Origin: Diplolepis rosae
Lineage: Eukaryota > Arthropoda > Insecta > Hymenoptera > Diplolepididae
Assembly: GCA_030998225.1 (NCBI GenBank)
Contig: JAPYXD010000391.1
Span: 62,001 to 126,000 of the forward strand
Reading direction: 5' to 3'
Length of the DNA stretch: 64,000 nt
The position numbers and the translations under genes were made by a program. Shown piece after piece: positions 1 to 10,535 of the stretch. The notes beneath the pieces are model-generated. The model was not told where the DNA came from. It did no database searches and saw nothing but the letters and a program-made list of their open reading frames with translations. Numbering within the stretch: the first letter of the stretch is position 1; each line of letters starts with the position of its first letter.

Positions 1-20
1 ATACTATTTTATTACATAAT

Positions 21-515
21 TTTTTGACAATTATTTTATAATATTTACATTTCCAGTTATTGAATTGGACAAAATGGTTATTGAAAAATGTGTACTTGGA
101 ATTCATGTCAAGAATTTCACGCTGTTCAGTATCTTTGAATTTTTCTAAATTTTTATGTTGAATAATGTCACTTCAAGCCTTTTGCACGTTATAAACGAAT
201 TTCCAACATGTTACATATTTTATGACTTCCATGAGTGTATCTTGTATTTTTAATGATTTTTGTATAAAATGTACTCTATAAATCCGTTTCAGTGGCGTAA
301 TTTCTACTGGCAACGAGTGGAATTCTACTGAAATAGATTTAAAGAGTACATTTTGTACATAAATCATTAAAAATACAAGATGCACTCATGGAAGTCATAA
401 AATATGTAACATGTTAAACTCCTGACAAAAATTCCAAGTACACATTTTGTAATAACCATTTGGTATAATTCAATAACTGCAAATGTAAATATTATAATTG
501 AAATGTCAAAAAACT
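21..515. repeat. Long inverted repeat, fold-back or MITE-like element
   Basis: The sequence from about 21 to 275 is the reverse complement, with mismatches, of about 340 to 515. Both arms share motifs such as TGTGTACTTGGAATT and ATGACTTCCATGAGTG. The left arm carries about 90 extra bases (roughly 115-205) that the right arm lacks. The tip is a short unpaired stretch near 290-330. No coding sequence is convincing, so this is a non-autonomous fold-back element or MITE. The transposon family is not recognisable from the ends. Confidence 0.75.
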
Positions 516-714
516 ACATCACAAAGTGGAATACTGTAATGGTATAAATCAATTCAAATCATAATTATTACGTAGTTTACGATGATTTTAAACGTAAATA
601 AATAATTTATAAAATTCAGGTATCAATTATTTCGATTTATCAATAATTATTTACTTATTTGATGGCTACATAAATTGATAAAGTAATTGATTACATCGGA
701 GTTTAATAAATCCT

Positions 715-960
715 GGTATGGATTACGTCCTCTACATTTTTTATTCAACCTTTTACAGCCGGAAGTTAGATTAAAAAAGTAAAAAATTGAAAATAAACAA
801 AAAGTTTCAAACAGCTGTAAGTTTTATAATGTTGGTTGTACAGGAAAAAGTTAGATCATAAGTGAAAGATTTAATGTTTATCTACAACTTTGGTCTTTAT
901 CAATTTTTCGAAAAAAACATAGAGAATAGGCATAAGGAGACCAATCCCTTCTGCATGAAC
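715..960 (+). repeat. Dispersed repeat, copy 1 of 3
   Basis: This stretch aligns by eye with 31055-31290, sharing motifs such as AATGTTGGTTGTACAGGAAA and CAACTTTGG in the same order. Its end (about 917-945) matches the reverse complement of 8192-8220. No reading frame is supported. It is a dispersed repeat of unknown class, possibly a decayed DNA transposon. Confidence 0.55.
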
Positions 961-1282
961 TTCACAAAAGCTGAGCACGTTTTTTGTCGAAAGTACATGG
1001 AAAAGGTACAAGAACTTCCTGATTGATGGCGCGAATACAAGTGGCGTAAAAAGGTGTCCGCTCCCTTCTGTTCGCTCAAAATATTCTAACGTAACCGCAA
1101 ATTAAACTTAATATTTGTAAATGTTTGTTAACATTCTTTATTTGAAACTATTATTTGAAGCATAAAATTGAAAGCGTTGGTGCATTTTTTACACAGGTAG
1201 TATGTTTGAGGTTCTTTGAAAAAAGTGTACAATGAGAGTGTAAAATAATGTACCGATTACATGAATCAAATATTGTGTTTTA
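961..1282. other. No gene recognised
   Basis: This is AT-rich sequence between a dispersed repeat and a mariner element. I see no supported coding, RNA or regulatory feature. Confidence 0.5.
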
Positions 1283-1284
1283 TA

Positions 1285-2555
1285 TTACGTTGGCAACAAA
1301 GTAATTTCGCTTCTTCCGCTTGATGACTTTAGTCGCTCGAAGTCGTTCGTTTCCATTGCAAACTTGAGGACGTATATGGTATTTGACAGCTGACGTTTCA
1401 TAGATTATTCAGTAAAAAAAAAAGTTTTAAGTTTTTTTGTTTATTTATTGTTTTGCATTGTTTTGAAATGGAGATTTCAGATTGTCATTTTCGTCACATT
1501 TTACTTTATTACTTCCGAAAAGGTAAAAACGCAGTGCAAGTTCGGCAAAACTTGTATTATGTTTATAGTGTAAAATCATTAACAGAACGACAGTGCCAGA
1601 ATTGGTTTGCTCGTTTTTGTTCCGGAGATTTTCTCCTCAAAGATGCACCTTTGGACGCCCAACTGAAGTTAACAACGAAAAAATAAAAGCAGTGATAGAA
1701 AATAACCTGCGTAGTACGACACGAGAGAACGCAGAGAAGCTCAACGTATCACATACTTGCGTTGAAAGACATTTAAAACAACAATTTGGTTACGTTAAGA
1801 AGCTCGATATTTGGGTTCCTCACAAATTGAACGAAATTCAACTCACCAAACGAATTTCCATTTGCGATTCACTGCTGAAACGTAACGGAACCGATCCATG
1901 CTTAAAGCCAATCATAACGGGCTATGAAAAATGGGTTGTTCTTGAAAACGTCGTTTGAGAAAGATCATGGAGCATGCTAGATGACCCTGCACAATCTACA
2001 TCAAAAGCCGATATACATCAAAAGAAGGTTATGCTGAGTGTTTGGTGGGATTTTAAAGGTATTGTTTATTTTGAACTGCTCCCAAGGTACCAAAATATCA
2101 ATTCGAATGTTTACTGTCGCCGGCTAATGAAATTGGACAAAAAAATCAAGGAAAAGCGTCCAGAACTGGCAACTCTTCCATCAAGATAACGCCAGACCAC
2201 ATACATATTTGGTCACTCACAAAAAATTATTGGAGTCAGGCTGGGAAGTGATGCCTCATCCACCGTATAGTCCTGACGTTGCACCATCCGATTATCATCT
2301 ATTCCGTTTACTTCAAAACCATTTGAATGGAAAAACAATCAATTCAAATGAGGCTGTCAAAAATTAGTTGATTCAGTTTTTTGCCTCTAAGAACCAAATT
2401 TTCTACGAAAGCGGAATTATGAAGCTGACTGAAAGATGGCAAAGGGTCATCGAACAACATGGTCAATACATAATCGATTATTGTTTGTTATTTGTATTAA
2501 TAAACTTGCTTTGAAAATCATGAAAAAAAACGAAATGACTTTGTTGCCAACCCAA
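1285..2555 (+). mobile_element. mariner element with both terminal repeats
   Basis: The left end reads TTACGTTGGCAACAAAGTAA and the right end is its near inverse, ending TTTGTTGCCAACCCAA. Both are flanked by TA, the expected target duplication of mariner elements. The length of about 1.27 kb is normal for mariner. The transposase inside is broken (see the pseudogene entry), so this copy cannot move by itself. Confidence 0.9.
1469..2513 (+). pseudogene. mariner transposase, frameshifted
   Basis: Translated pieces show the mariner layout: an N-terminal helix-turn-helix region, WVPHKL near the middle, and the catalytic region with HQDNARPHT and PPYSPDVAPSDYHLF. The frame changes near 1650 and near 2185, and an in-frame TGA lies at 1956-1958. 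The first catalytic aspartate, normally in TGDEKW, is Tyr (ITGYEKW). The second and third aspartates can still be read in the shifted frames. Mariner transposases cut and paste the element through a DD34D active site, so the Tyr change alone would abolish activity. This is a dead copy. Confidence 0.9.
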
Positions 2556-2675
2556 TATTCATGTATATAAGTAAAGAAAAACAAACAGAAGTTATTAACA
2601 TAAAATGTTACCATGACAACCTGCATGCATGCAAGGGTATAAAACATAAGTACCCGAAGAATTCGTTTTTTTACG

Positions 2676-2927
2676 CTATGGAGAGTTGGTAAACTTTTTC
2701 TCCTAAAGGTCTATTCACTGCACCTTTTATTTTGAATAGTAAATGCGGGACGAGAGAGAGACGCACTTCTTACTAAACAAGGACAACACTACTTTATTCC
2801 AGTTACATAGGTTAATATAGTTTTACAAGTCAAGAGGTATCTCTGACACTTCGCGTGTGCCGGCCAGCAAGCCACTAACTCTAAGAGAGTCAACTCTCCT
2901 GGTCACGCGGAGGTATCCCCACTCGGC
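2676..2927 (-). repeat. 3' LTR of Gypsy element, truncated
   Basis: It matches 7810-8058 almost base for base, starting at CTATGGAGAGTTGG on the plus strand. On the minus strand it contains an AATAAA signal inside TGGAATAAAGTAG. Its U3 start is missing because a deletion fused it to the integrase reading frame. Confidence 0.88.
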
Positions 2928-3782
2928 GGGGGAGGATCCAGAATCCATTACACTTGAGCGTAGTCCCAAAAGGACAGTGGACAAGGTACGAGACCACAGA
3001 GGATTCGCGTGGCACATTATGGCTGCTTTTAAGCACCTGTGCCATCTTTCCACCATGCCGTTTGAAGCAGGGTGATAAGCAGTGGTGCGGGTTCTGTGTG
3101 AGCCGGCGAGGTTGATCAGCGCGGAGAACAGGCGAGACTCGAATTGGCTCCCCTGATCGGTTGTAAGGGTTTCGGGTGCTCCGAAACGCGAAATCCAACC
3201 GTCAACAAAGGCACGGCAAACCGTAGTTGCTTCGATGTCGCGTAAGGGAAAAGCTTCAGGCCATCCGGAAAATCTGTCGATGATAGTGAGGACGTACCTG
3301 TACCCCTCGGAAACTGGAGGTGGGTCGACAATTTCCATATGGATGTGTTGAAACCGGGATTCGCGCGCGATAAAATGTGCAGGCTGGAGACAGTTATGTC
3401 GAGAGACTTTCGACCTCTGGCAAGTGATGCAAGTTTTACACCAACTTTTGACATCTTTGCAGAGGTTAGGCCAGATATAGCGTTTTCGAATTGGCCTGTC
3501 CGTGGTTTTAGGGCCGGGGTGGGCCTGTGAATGAAAAAGGTCAAAGGTCCTTTTTCGCAAAGGAGTCGGAATGTAGGTGCGAAGAGTGTCTACTGAGAGA
3601 TGACACACGACGGTGGTGTGTTCAGAACCCCATTGGATCTTTTTTAGGTTAAGAGAGCATTTGGGGGAACTCAAGAGATGCCTGAGCTCTTCATCGGCTT
3701 CTTGCGCCTGCGCTAACTCTATTAGGCTTATATCGGTGGCCAGACGAATAGATTCTATACGAGATAGAGAATCTGCGACCAT
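2823..3782 (-). pseudogene. pol: Gypsy integrase fused to LTR-encoded tail
   Basis: The frame begins with the end of RNase H (MVADSLSRIES). The zinc-binding HHCC domain follows, with the pair in CKTCITCQRSK. The catalytic core shows Asp in MEIVDPP, Asp in TTDQGSQFES and Glu in NGMVERWH. After TVLLGLRSSVMDSGSSPAE the normal integrase C-terminus is absent, and about 33 residues are translated from the LTR instead. Integrase inserts the cDNA copy into the host genome. The conserved motifs survive, but the lost C-terminus and the upstream frameshift near 3889 make this a defective part of pol. Confidence 0.9.
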
Positions 3783-3888
3783 GTTGTCCTTGCCGGGGAG
3801 GTATTCAATCTTGGTAGAAAATTGAGAAATAAAAGATAGTTGAGTCTGTTGCCGAGGCGAGGCCTTCTCCGAGCGCTGCGTAAAAGCG

Positions 3889-4881
3889 TTAGGAAAGGGG
3901 CTTATGGTCCGTTAGGATTTTAAAATCACGGCCCTCCAGGAAATGTCTAAAATGTTTGATCGCCTCGTAGATAGCGGTAAGTTTGCGATCGTAGGCGCTG
4001 TATTTTCTCTGAGTCGGAGAGAATTTACGTGAGAAGAAAGCGAGAGGATTCCAAATGTTAGAAAGTTTCTGCTCGAGTGTGGTGCCCATCCCCATATCGA
4101 AGGGATCGGTAAGGAGTCTCGTCTCGGCGTGAGACGAGGGATGACTCAGCAGGGTCGCATTGACGAGCTCCTGCTTGGTGCGCGAGAACGCTTCTTCGGC
4201 CTCGGGGGACCAAAAAATTTTACGCTTGGCATTTTTGCGAGAGTTACGGAGGTACACGAGCAGAGGCTGCTGTGTTTGCGCGGCGTGCTTCAAGCTGCGA
4301 AGATAAAAGTTAACAAGGCCCAAAAACCTGCGGAGCTCGGCCACGGTGTGAGGTTTCGGGAAGTCCGAAACTGCTTGGACCTTTTCGAGGGTTGGTCTGA
4401 GACCATCCTGATCGACTCTATAGCCGAGGAAGTCAAGTTCGGTTTGACCGAACTGGCATTTAGCGAGGTTAAGCTGAAGCGAGAACTCTCGAAGGCGCTG
4501 AAGAACGACGTGAAGATGTCTCTCGTGCTCTTCAAGCGCGGAGGAGGCGACGAGGATATCGTCAATATAAACAAAAACATATTCCAGATCGCCCAATGCT
4601 GGGTTGACGTAGCGCTGGAAAGTCTGACCAGCATTGCAGAGGCCGAACGTCATGACCGAATACTCGAATACGCCGAAGGGGGTAATTACGGCAGTTTTGG
4701 GAATGTCGTCTGGAGCTATAGGAATTTGATGGAAAGCCATCTGTAAATCGAGTTTCGAAAATATGGTTTTTCCGAAAAGGTTTGCCGAAAAATCGTGTAA
4801 ATGTGGCAAGGGATATTTATCAGGCACGGTGACTGAGTTGAGGCGGCGAAAATCTCCGCAGATTCTCCATGATCCGTCTTT
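3889..4881 (-). pseudogene. pol: Gypsy reverse transcriptase and RNase H
   Basis: The polymerase core is clear: [26 protein letters not shown] and the catalytic FVYIDDIL, followed by the thumb motif FLGYRV. The RNase H part shows [11 protein letters not shown] and ends at ILTDHKPLS. The frame is joined to the protease upstream through an in-frame TAG at 4882-4884. It breaks near 3889, after which the sequence continues in another frame toward the integrase. The enzyme copies element RNA into DNA and removes the RNA strand. Confidence 0.92.
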
Positions 4882-5511
4882 CTAGGGGACCATGTGGAGA
4901 GGGGCGGCCCAGGGGCTACTGGATGGACGACAAAATCCATCTTTAACGAGCTTCTGGAATGTCTCTTTTGCAGCCCTGAGTTTTTCTGGAGACAAGCGTC
5001 TCGCACGCTCAGCAATTGGCGGTCCCGTGGTAATTAGATGATAAAACACATCGTGTTTTTTTAGGTTAAGAGGACGAGCGGCCCCGGTTGCTTCGGGGAA
5101 TTCAGACAGGAGTCTGGATAAACTGGATGAGTCACCTAACAAGCTGACTCCAAAAATGGGAGCAGCTTGGAGCCATGTGCCTACGGATAAGCCAGTCAGG
5201 GAATCGACCAATTTGCGTCGAGCAAGATCGGGAATAAGCGCGTAGTGCGCCAAGAAATCAGCTCCGATAATTGGATATGGGACTGATGCAAGGTGGAAGT
5301 TCCAAGTAAAGTTTCGACGAAGGTTAAGATCGAGGGAAAGAAGCTTTTTACCATAAGTTAAAACGCGTGAATTATTCGCCGCGTATAAGAGCAGATCTTG
5401 CGGGGCTCCTATTGGAGCGTCCCGAGTTGTTAAGAGAGATACGTCAGACCCTGTGTCGATTAAAAAGGTTAAACCAGACTTGGAGTCCTTAACGTGGAGA
5501 CGTTTTGACAT
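4882..5511 (-). CDS. pol: Gypsy protease and start of reverse transcriptase
   Basis: The retropepsin active site FLIDTGSDVSLL is near residue 16-27. The chain continues through a linker to the reverse transcriptase N-terminus (GPPIAERARRLSPEKL, then SSPWAAPLHMVP). The stop directly after MVP replaces what in the family is usually Lys or Arg in a V-x-KKDGSWR context, so it is a nonsense change and not a natural end. The frame differs from that of gag, so natural expression would need frameshifting or separate initiation. Confidence 0.88.
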   Translation of the reverse strand: MSKRLHVKDSKSGLTFLIDTGSDVSLLTTRDAPIGAPQDLLLYAANNSRVLTYGKKLLSLDLNLRRNFTWNFHLASVPYPIIGADFLAHYALIPDLARRKLVDSLTGLSVGTWLQAAPIFGVSLLGDSSSLSRLLSEFPEATGAARPLNLKKHDVFYHLITTGPPIAERARRLSPEKLRAAKETFQKLVKDGFCRPSSSPWAAPLHMVP

Positions 5512-5552
5512 AGCGTCGCCAAATCCGACCGTCTCCGAGCGGGAAGGCGAGG

Positions 5553-6431
5553 TTAGTTTTCCGGAGATGAGTTAGCTTGCCAAGAGCAAGGCTTCACGCA
5601 ATTCCGAGCCGCATGTCCATATTTCCTATGGATGAAACACAATGAGGACGCTGCAGGGCTTTTGGAGCGCATGCGAGAGCGGTCGAACCGAGCTGAGGAG
5701 CGTGGTCGAGACTGTGAACGATAATGCCCTGGCCGGTTTAGACGGGAATCTAACTGCTCAAGTTTTTGAGCTAGAGCGTCCACCTTAGCCTCTAAATTAG
5801 AGGGGCCTGGCGAGGTGGTACGTCTTGATGACACGGCGGAGACCTGTGACTCTGAAATGGAGTAGGTGTCCGCGATCTCGTCAGCCGTTTGAGCTAGACG
5901 ATTTAAATCGTTAAGACCGGTCGAAACCAGAATTACCCGATGATGGCTGGGCAAATGTTCTAGGAAAATACATTTGATGACGGAGTCGTTACACTGCCCG
6001 TCACTGAGGTTGCGTAAACGGCTCAAAAATAGGGAAGGTTTACCATCGTCAAGGACCTGGCCTTTTAATAGGCGTCGCAATTTAGACTCGGCTGAAGTAG
6101 CGAAAGCGTTGATCATTCTTTCTTTGATTAGGCCGTATTGGTTAGCCGGAGGAGGTTCTATTAATAGGATGTCTCGAATAATGGCGATAGCGTCGGAATC
6201 AAGCGCGGTGACGACCGTATCAGCTTTAGTTTCGTCGGTCACTATACGAGCGAGTCGAAGAGTTCGCTCGACCTGGAGGAACCAGAGGCCGGGGTAGTTA
6301 CGAATGAACGGCGGCATCTTAGGAACGCGATAATGATCCACTCTCGGGATGTCTACCTGATCACGGGGTGGAGCACGCTCGGAGACCCCGGATGATTCGC
6401 CCCCCGACGCGGGTCCGCCGTCCGAATTCAT
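5553..6431 (-). CDS. gag: Gypsy gag polyprotein
   Basis: This is a 292-residue open frame. It starts with a Ser/Gly/Pro-rich leader, followed by a capsid-like region beginning VPKMPPFIRNYPGLWFLQVE. A predicted helix (ALAQKLEQLDSRLN) comes next, then an Arg/Ser-rich stretch. It ends in a zinc-knuckle-like CFIHRKYGHAARNCVKPCSW. This pattern is typical of gag of insect Gypsy elements that keep an unusual C-H-C-C spacing. Gag forms the particle that packages element RNA. The ATG is preceded by a 1.4-kb leader and there is no internal stop. Confidence 0.88.
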   Translation of the reverse strand: MNSDGGPASGGESSGVSERAPPRDQVDIPRVDHYRVPKMPPFIRNYPGLWFLQVERTLRLARIVTDETKADTVVTALDSDAIAIIRDILLIEPPPANQYGLIKERMINAFATSAESKLRRLLKGQVLDDGKPSLFLSRLRNLSDGQCNDSVIKCIFLEHLPSHHRVILVSTGLNDLNRLAQTADEIADTYSISESQVSAVSSRRTTSPGPSNLEAKVDALAQKLEQLDSRLNRPGHYRSQSRPRSSARFDRSRMRSKSPAASSLCFIHRKYGHAARNCVKPCSWQANSSPEN

Positions 6432-7789
6432 GGTAAAAGATTATTTGCAAAAACTTAATTTCGTGGGAGGAAATAAAATGTCGGTCGAGCAGGAGCGCGA
6501 TTTTTCCAGACGGTTTCGCGCTACCGGGAAAACTGCTAGGCGGAATAGTTTCTCTATTGTCAAAGAGAGAGAAAACGAAATTAAAATTTATAATTAAATT
6601 GAATTATATTCGCATCTCAAAACGCGTTAAAAGATTCAAATACGACGAACTATAATAATTATAATGAAATCACGAAGTGATTTACATTAAATGACGAAAG
6701 AAAATTAATTAAATTGAATTATAATCGCAAAAATGCGTTACAAGAATTAAAGGCGATGAATTAGGGTGATTACAATAAGATCATAAGATAATTTGCAAAA
6801 GTGAACGCGAAGTTAAATATTACATGTGATGTAATTGAATTTGAAGCGCTTTACAAATATGAACGCGAAGCTAATTATTACGTACATTAAATGCATCGAC
6901 CGATTGAAAAGAAAAAAAGAATTTTAGAAAAAATTTAATTTAATCATTTCGAGTTCAATCAAAATGAATTTAAATTGGTTAATCCAAGAACGCTACGCGG
7001 TGTTCCCCGAAATTTTGCGCGGTACGACGAATTAAATATATTCTGATTTGCAGGAAACAATTCTAAGAATTGCCTCGGCCCAGACAGAATACGCGGAAAA
7101 ACGGACTGGATTGAAGACAGGCGAGTTCGCGGAAAAACGGAATGCGTGTTGTTGAGCGAGCTGCGAGAATCGACGAGCCGATTCTAGGAATCAGACTGTT
7201 GACATTTATGTTTTTCAGGTTATACGGCCATCATGCCGGATCAACTTATAACAAATAGTCTATATAACCAAAATTGACACTTGACACTGGTAAGTTATAA
7301 ATGAAGGATATAATTAAGCGGGTAAGTTTGAAACCCGGCTGGAAATAAGGAACGATGACTTTTCCCCTTTTTTACAGGAACAAGGCGCCGGTGACGATGG
7401 CTTCACGCATCCCACGGTGATAAATTAATTGCAGGAAGGCGCCGGTGACGATGGCTTCACGCATCCAACGGCGTTAAACTTATTGCAGGTGCATGAGCAG
7501 CAGGTTATGGAGACTGCTGAGGGAGCGGCTCACTGGCAGGAAACAAAACTATATAAGAGGGTGAAGAACTTGATGGATACTCATCTCTGATGTGTGGATC
7601 AGCTGCAGATGAAAGGAGCTGCAGATTTCAGGAACTGCAGGTGACGGGAACTGCTGATTTCAGGAGCTGCAGATGACAGGAGCTGCAGATTTCAGGAACT
7701 GCAGGTGACAGGAACTGCTGATTTCAGGAACTGCTGATTTCAGGAACTGCAGATGACAGGGACTGCATTCCTGCAGGCTCTCGACCCGC
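6432..7789 (-). other. Leader of Gypsy element, with internal tandem repeats
   Basis: This is about 1.36 kb of non-coding sequence between the primer site and gag. The part nearest gag (about 6545-6960) is AT-rich. At 7375-7490 a segment of about 60 bases containing GGCGCCGGTGACGATGGC occurs twice. At about 7600-7765 a short unit such as CAGGAGCTGCAGATGA is repeated many times with small changes. No open frame is convincing. Confidence 0.75.
7595..7768. repeat. Minisatellite in Gypsy leader (GGAACTGCAG-type units)
   Basis: About ten imperfect copies of a 15-18 base unit (variants of TTTCAGGAACTGCAGATGACA) follow one another. The array lies between the primer site and gag, so it would be part of the packaged RNA. 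Confidence 0.8.
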
Positions 7790-7809
7790 GGATCACGTCG
7801 GCGTCACCA
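7790..7809 (-). promoter_or_regulatory. tRNA primer binding site of Gypsy element
   Basis: On the minus strand the sequence TGGTGACGCCGACGTGATCC starts exactly where LTR identity ends (7810). The leading TGG pairs with the CCA tail of a tRNA. This fixes the 3' edge of the 5' LTR. I did not identify the tRNA. Confidence 0.8.
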
Positions 7810-8058
7810 CTATGGAGAGTTGGTAAACTTTTTCTCCTAAAGGTCTATTCACAGCACCTTTTATTTTGAATAGTAAATGCGGGACGAGAGAGACGCACTT
7901 CTTACTAAACAAGGACAACACTACTTTATTCCAGTTACATAGGTTAATATAGTTTTACAAGTCAACAGGTATCTCTGACACTTCGCGTGTGCCGGCCAGC
8001 AAGCCACTAACTCTAAGAGAATCAACTCTCCTGGTCGCGCGGAGGTATCCCCACTCCC
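7810..8058 (-). repeat. 5' LTR of Gypsy element
   Basis: It is nearly identical to 2676-2927. The inner edge is set by the primer site. The outer edge at 8058 is only where similarity to the truncated 3' copy stops, so the true LTR may extend to somewhere before about 8190. Confidence 0.85.
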
Positions 8059-8189
8059 AAGGCAGGAGGGGGAACCTAAACACTAGCGTTCCCCACAACG
8101 CTTCTTGCAGGAACGCCATCTCTTGGGAAGCTCCCGTACTCAATCAATGCACTTCCGACAAAAGATGCTCATTTTCAGTTACATTAGTT

Positions 8190-8315
8190 TGGTCTCCTTA
8201 TGTCTATTCTCCATGGAATAAACAAACAGGAACAGAAATACAGCGCCATTTGCGTTTTCCAAGACGGTGACCAGAAGACAGTAGATACAGTCCCGACTTT
8301 CTGGTTTTAAAGTCT
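8190..8315. repeat. Dispersed repeat, copy 2 of 3
   Basis: The stretch with AAACAGGAACAGAAATACAG and GCGTTTTCCAAGACGG matches 31247-31375. Its first 30 bases match the inverse of 917-945. It abuts a mariner fragment starting at 8317. Confidence 0.55.
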
Positions 8316-8316
8316 A

Positions 8317-8945
8317 ACACATTACTCAATAAGTTTTCGGTCTAACTAAGAAAAACACTGTTTTTTCCAGAAATTTGACTTTATTCATCAACGTAGTTTC
8401 CTTCAAGCGTAATACATTCATTCCAACGCTTCTCTAACTTTTCGATGCATTTTTTATAGAATGATTCGTCTTTGCTCTCAAAATAGGCCTCAGATTCAAC
8501 AATCACTTCTTCATTGGAGTCAAATTTGTTTCCCTGGAGCATTTTTTTCAGTTCAGCAAAGAGCCAGTAGTTTCAGGGGGCCAGATCTGGAGAATATGGT
8601 GGGTGAGGAAGCAATTCGAAGCTTAATTCATTTAATTTGACCATCGCTTTCATAGACTTGTAGCATGGTGCATTTTTTGGTGGAACAACACTTTTTTCTT
8701 TTGCATGTGAGACCGTTTTTTCTTGATTTCTGCGCTCAATCCAACCAATAATGTCATGTAATAGTCGCTGTTAATAGTTTGACCTTTCTCAAGACAGTCG
8801 ATAAACGAAATAACATGCTTGTCCCAAAATGCGAATGCCATAACCTTGCCAGCTCAGCTGATGATCTTCTTGTTTCAATTGTGTAGTGGTGGATCCATGT
8901 TTCAACCATTGTCACAAACCGACGCAGAAAATCCTTTTCATTCCA
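8317..8945 (-). pseudogene. mariner fragment, transposase C-terminal part
   Basis: The outer end (ACACATTACTCAATAAG, preceded by TA) matches the copy at 61078. Minus-strand translation shows the end of a mariner transposase: FESKDESFYK, WNECITLEGNYVDE, and an upstream block MAFAFWDKHVISFIDCLEKGQTI. The catalytic HQDNA region is frameshifted (HQKMHH), a short internal piece is missing before MAFAFWD, and the whole N-terminal half is absent. It is a dead 5'-truncated copy of about 630 bases. Confidence 0.85.
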
Positions 8946-9245
8946 CTGTAAAAAAACTATGTAAATTTACATGTCGGTTTGTAAAATTTCCCTATTGAAA
9001 ACAGTGTCATTTTATTGATATCATGTGAATTTGTGTGTGATGGTAAAGTAATTTCACAAAAAGATCGAAATTTTACAAGAAAAATGTAAAATTACACTGC
9101 GAGTGGCAGGACAGAAAATACCATTAACTTGCAGTGTAAAATTACATCAGAATGGAAAGGAATGAAAAATGGTAAAATCACACCGTTCTGTGAAAATATT
9201 CATTGATTTTACAGCAGCGTAATTTTACAGCATTCCTGTAATTTC
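8946..9245. repeat. Possible MITE built of TGTAAAATTACA motifs
   Basis: The region contains many versions of GTAAAATTACAC and its inverse. It begins with ACTGTAAAAAAA and ends near AATTTTACAGC, which resembles a short inverted repeat. The pattern suggests a small non-autonomous element, but I could not set ends or a target duplication. Confidence 0.4.
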
Positions 9246-9570
9246 AAAAACTTGTGTCATTTAGATTAAAAGCGGCGTGTAAAGAAGCAGACAGATTGCA
9301 ATTCCAGTCTTAACCGTTCGAACTTTTATAGCGCAATTGAAGCGCTTCAACGAGTGTACTCTCCGAAGGGTAACCAAGGGTAACCGACAAACGTCGAGGT
9401 GAATTGAGCTTTGGAAGTTTGTATAGTTTTTCACTTCTCTTGAATTTGACTTCGATAAAAGGATAAGATAAGTGGAAAATATATTTCTAATTGTCCAAAA
9501 TATTATAATAAAAAGTGTGAAAAAAGTGCCAATTAATCATTTAAAATATTTCAAATATTTACAACTTAGA

Positions 9571-10093
9571 ATGGTAAGTTTTCAACTGCTTTTTTTCCAA
9601 ATTAGAATTAAAATCAAAAATTAAATTAATTGTATGCTCTTATAACCATAAAAAAATTCGACATTTGTTTTCGTCATCCTCACATTTACACGAAATATGA
9701 TAACAAGCTGAAAATTTGGGAGATTAAATAGAAGGCACTAACCCAGGAAACAAAAAACCATTCACATGCGTTAAATTTGAATGGGCTTTGAGGTGTTCTG
9801 AATTGCGTATCTGTCACTGGAATTTCAGCATTAACAGATTGAAAACCAATATTTCCGATAGAAAATAATGTATTTAAAGTGAACATTCGTTTACAATACA
9901 ATTCGTATTCTGTTTTTATTATATTTCTCTTTTTCAGAGTGACCTTTTAAGACTTCCATTTCATTTGGAATTTCAACCGATTCATGCGAACATCAATGAA
10001 TCGTACATTGCCATTAGAAATTATTGGAGGTTAATCAGTCTTATTCAACCCTATTCACTTAATGATTTAACCGATGTCGAATGGCAGATTTAA
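9571..10093 (+). CDS. Possible small spliced gene (ATG at splice donor)
   Basis: An ATG at 9571-9573 is followed directly by a consensus donor GTAAGT. A strong acceptor (pyrimidine tract ending TTTTTCAG) ends at 9937. Joining ATG to 9938 gives an open frame of 52 codons to TAA at 10091-10093, starting M-SDLLRLPFHLEFQPIHAN. Nothing in this peptide is recognised. A second short frame overlaps its end (ATG at 10081, 44 codons). It could be the 5' end of a transposon-borne gene whose next piece is the 10536 frame, or chance. The exon structure is inferred only from splice signals. Confidence 0.3.
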
Positions 10094-10200
10094 AACATTG
10101 CGCACAAATGGCAGATTCCAAGTGTCACCATCCGATTGAATTTTTATTTCCTGAATATGCAAATGACAGATACACAATTCAAAGAGACGCGCGTTCTATC
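9700..10200. repeat. Inverted similarity inside intron and exon
   Basis: The motif TGACAGATACACAATTCA at about 10162 reappears inverted near 9800-9830 with a few changes, with shared TTTCCTG motifs around it. This suggests a decayed inverted-repeat element spanning the region. Confidence 0.35.
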
Positions 10201-10535
10201 GGTTTTTTTTCCTGAGTAGACACCTTATGTATATTTTGTTTGGCAATTGTATATAACGAAAGGCAGCCTTGACTATAAAAAGTATATAGCAGCTATAGAC
10301 AGCACATTTATAGACATCATCGTGAAAACTCGGTACAGGTTGAGTCCTAAGTTTGCTCTCAGAAAAAATGCAGTTTTCGTACATGAGACTTGAATTTTCT
10401 AAACGGTCATTTGTACAAGCACTTTGATTAACCACATAAAGGCGTGTTTTGCGCATTACCTAATTGCTCAATTACACATGAAAAATTGTACACTGATAGC
10501 GCGTTGCAAATTCACATTTCTTCACTGTAGTCTTT

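Larger units (their letters stand above)
2676..8058 (-). mobile_element. Ty3/Gypsy LTR retrotransposon, 3' part deleted
   Basis: On the minus strand the order is LTR, primer site, leader, gag, protease, reverse transcriptase, RNase H, integrase, LTR. This order, with integrase last, is that of Ty3/Gypsy. The two LTR copies differ at only about five places over 250 bases by eye, so the insertion is fairly young. Pol has an in-frame stop and a frameshift. The integrase is cut after the conserved SSPAE and runs straight into LTR sequence, which indicates a deletion. The upper edge is where LTR identity is lost and may not be the true LTR start. Confidence 0.93.

Noticed and set aside
4129..4746. 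205-codon plus-strand open frame
   Set aside because: It is antisense to the Gypsy reverse transcriptase, whose motifs on the minus strand are unmistakable.
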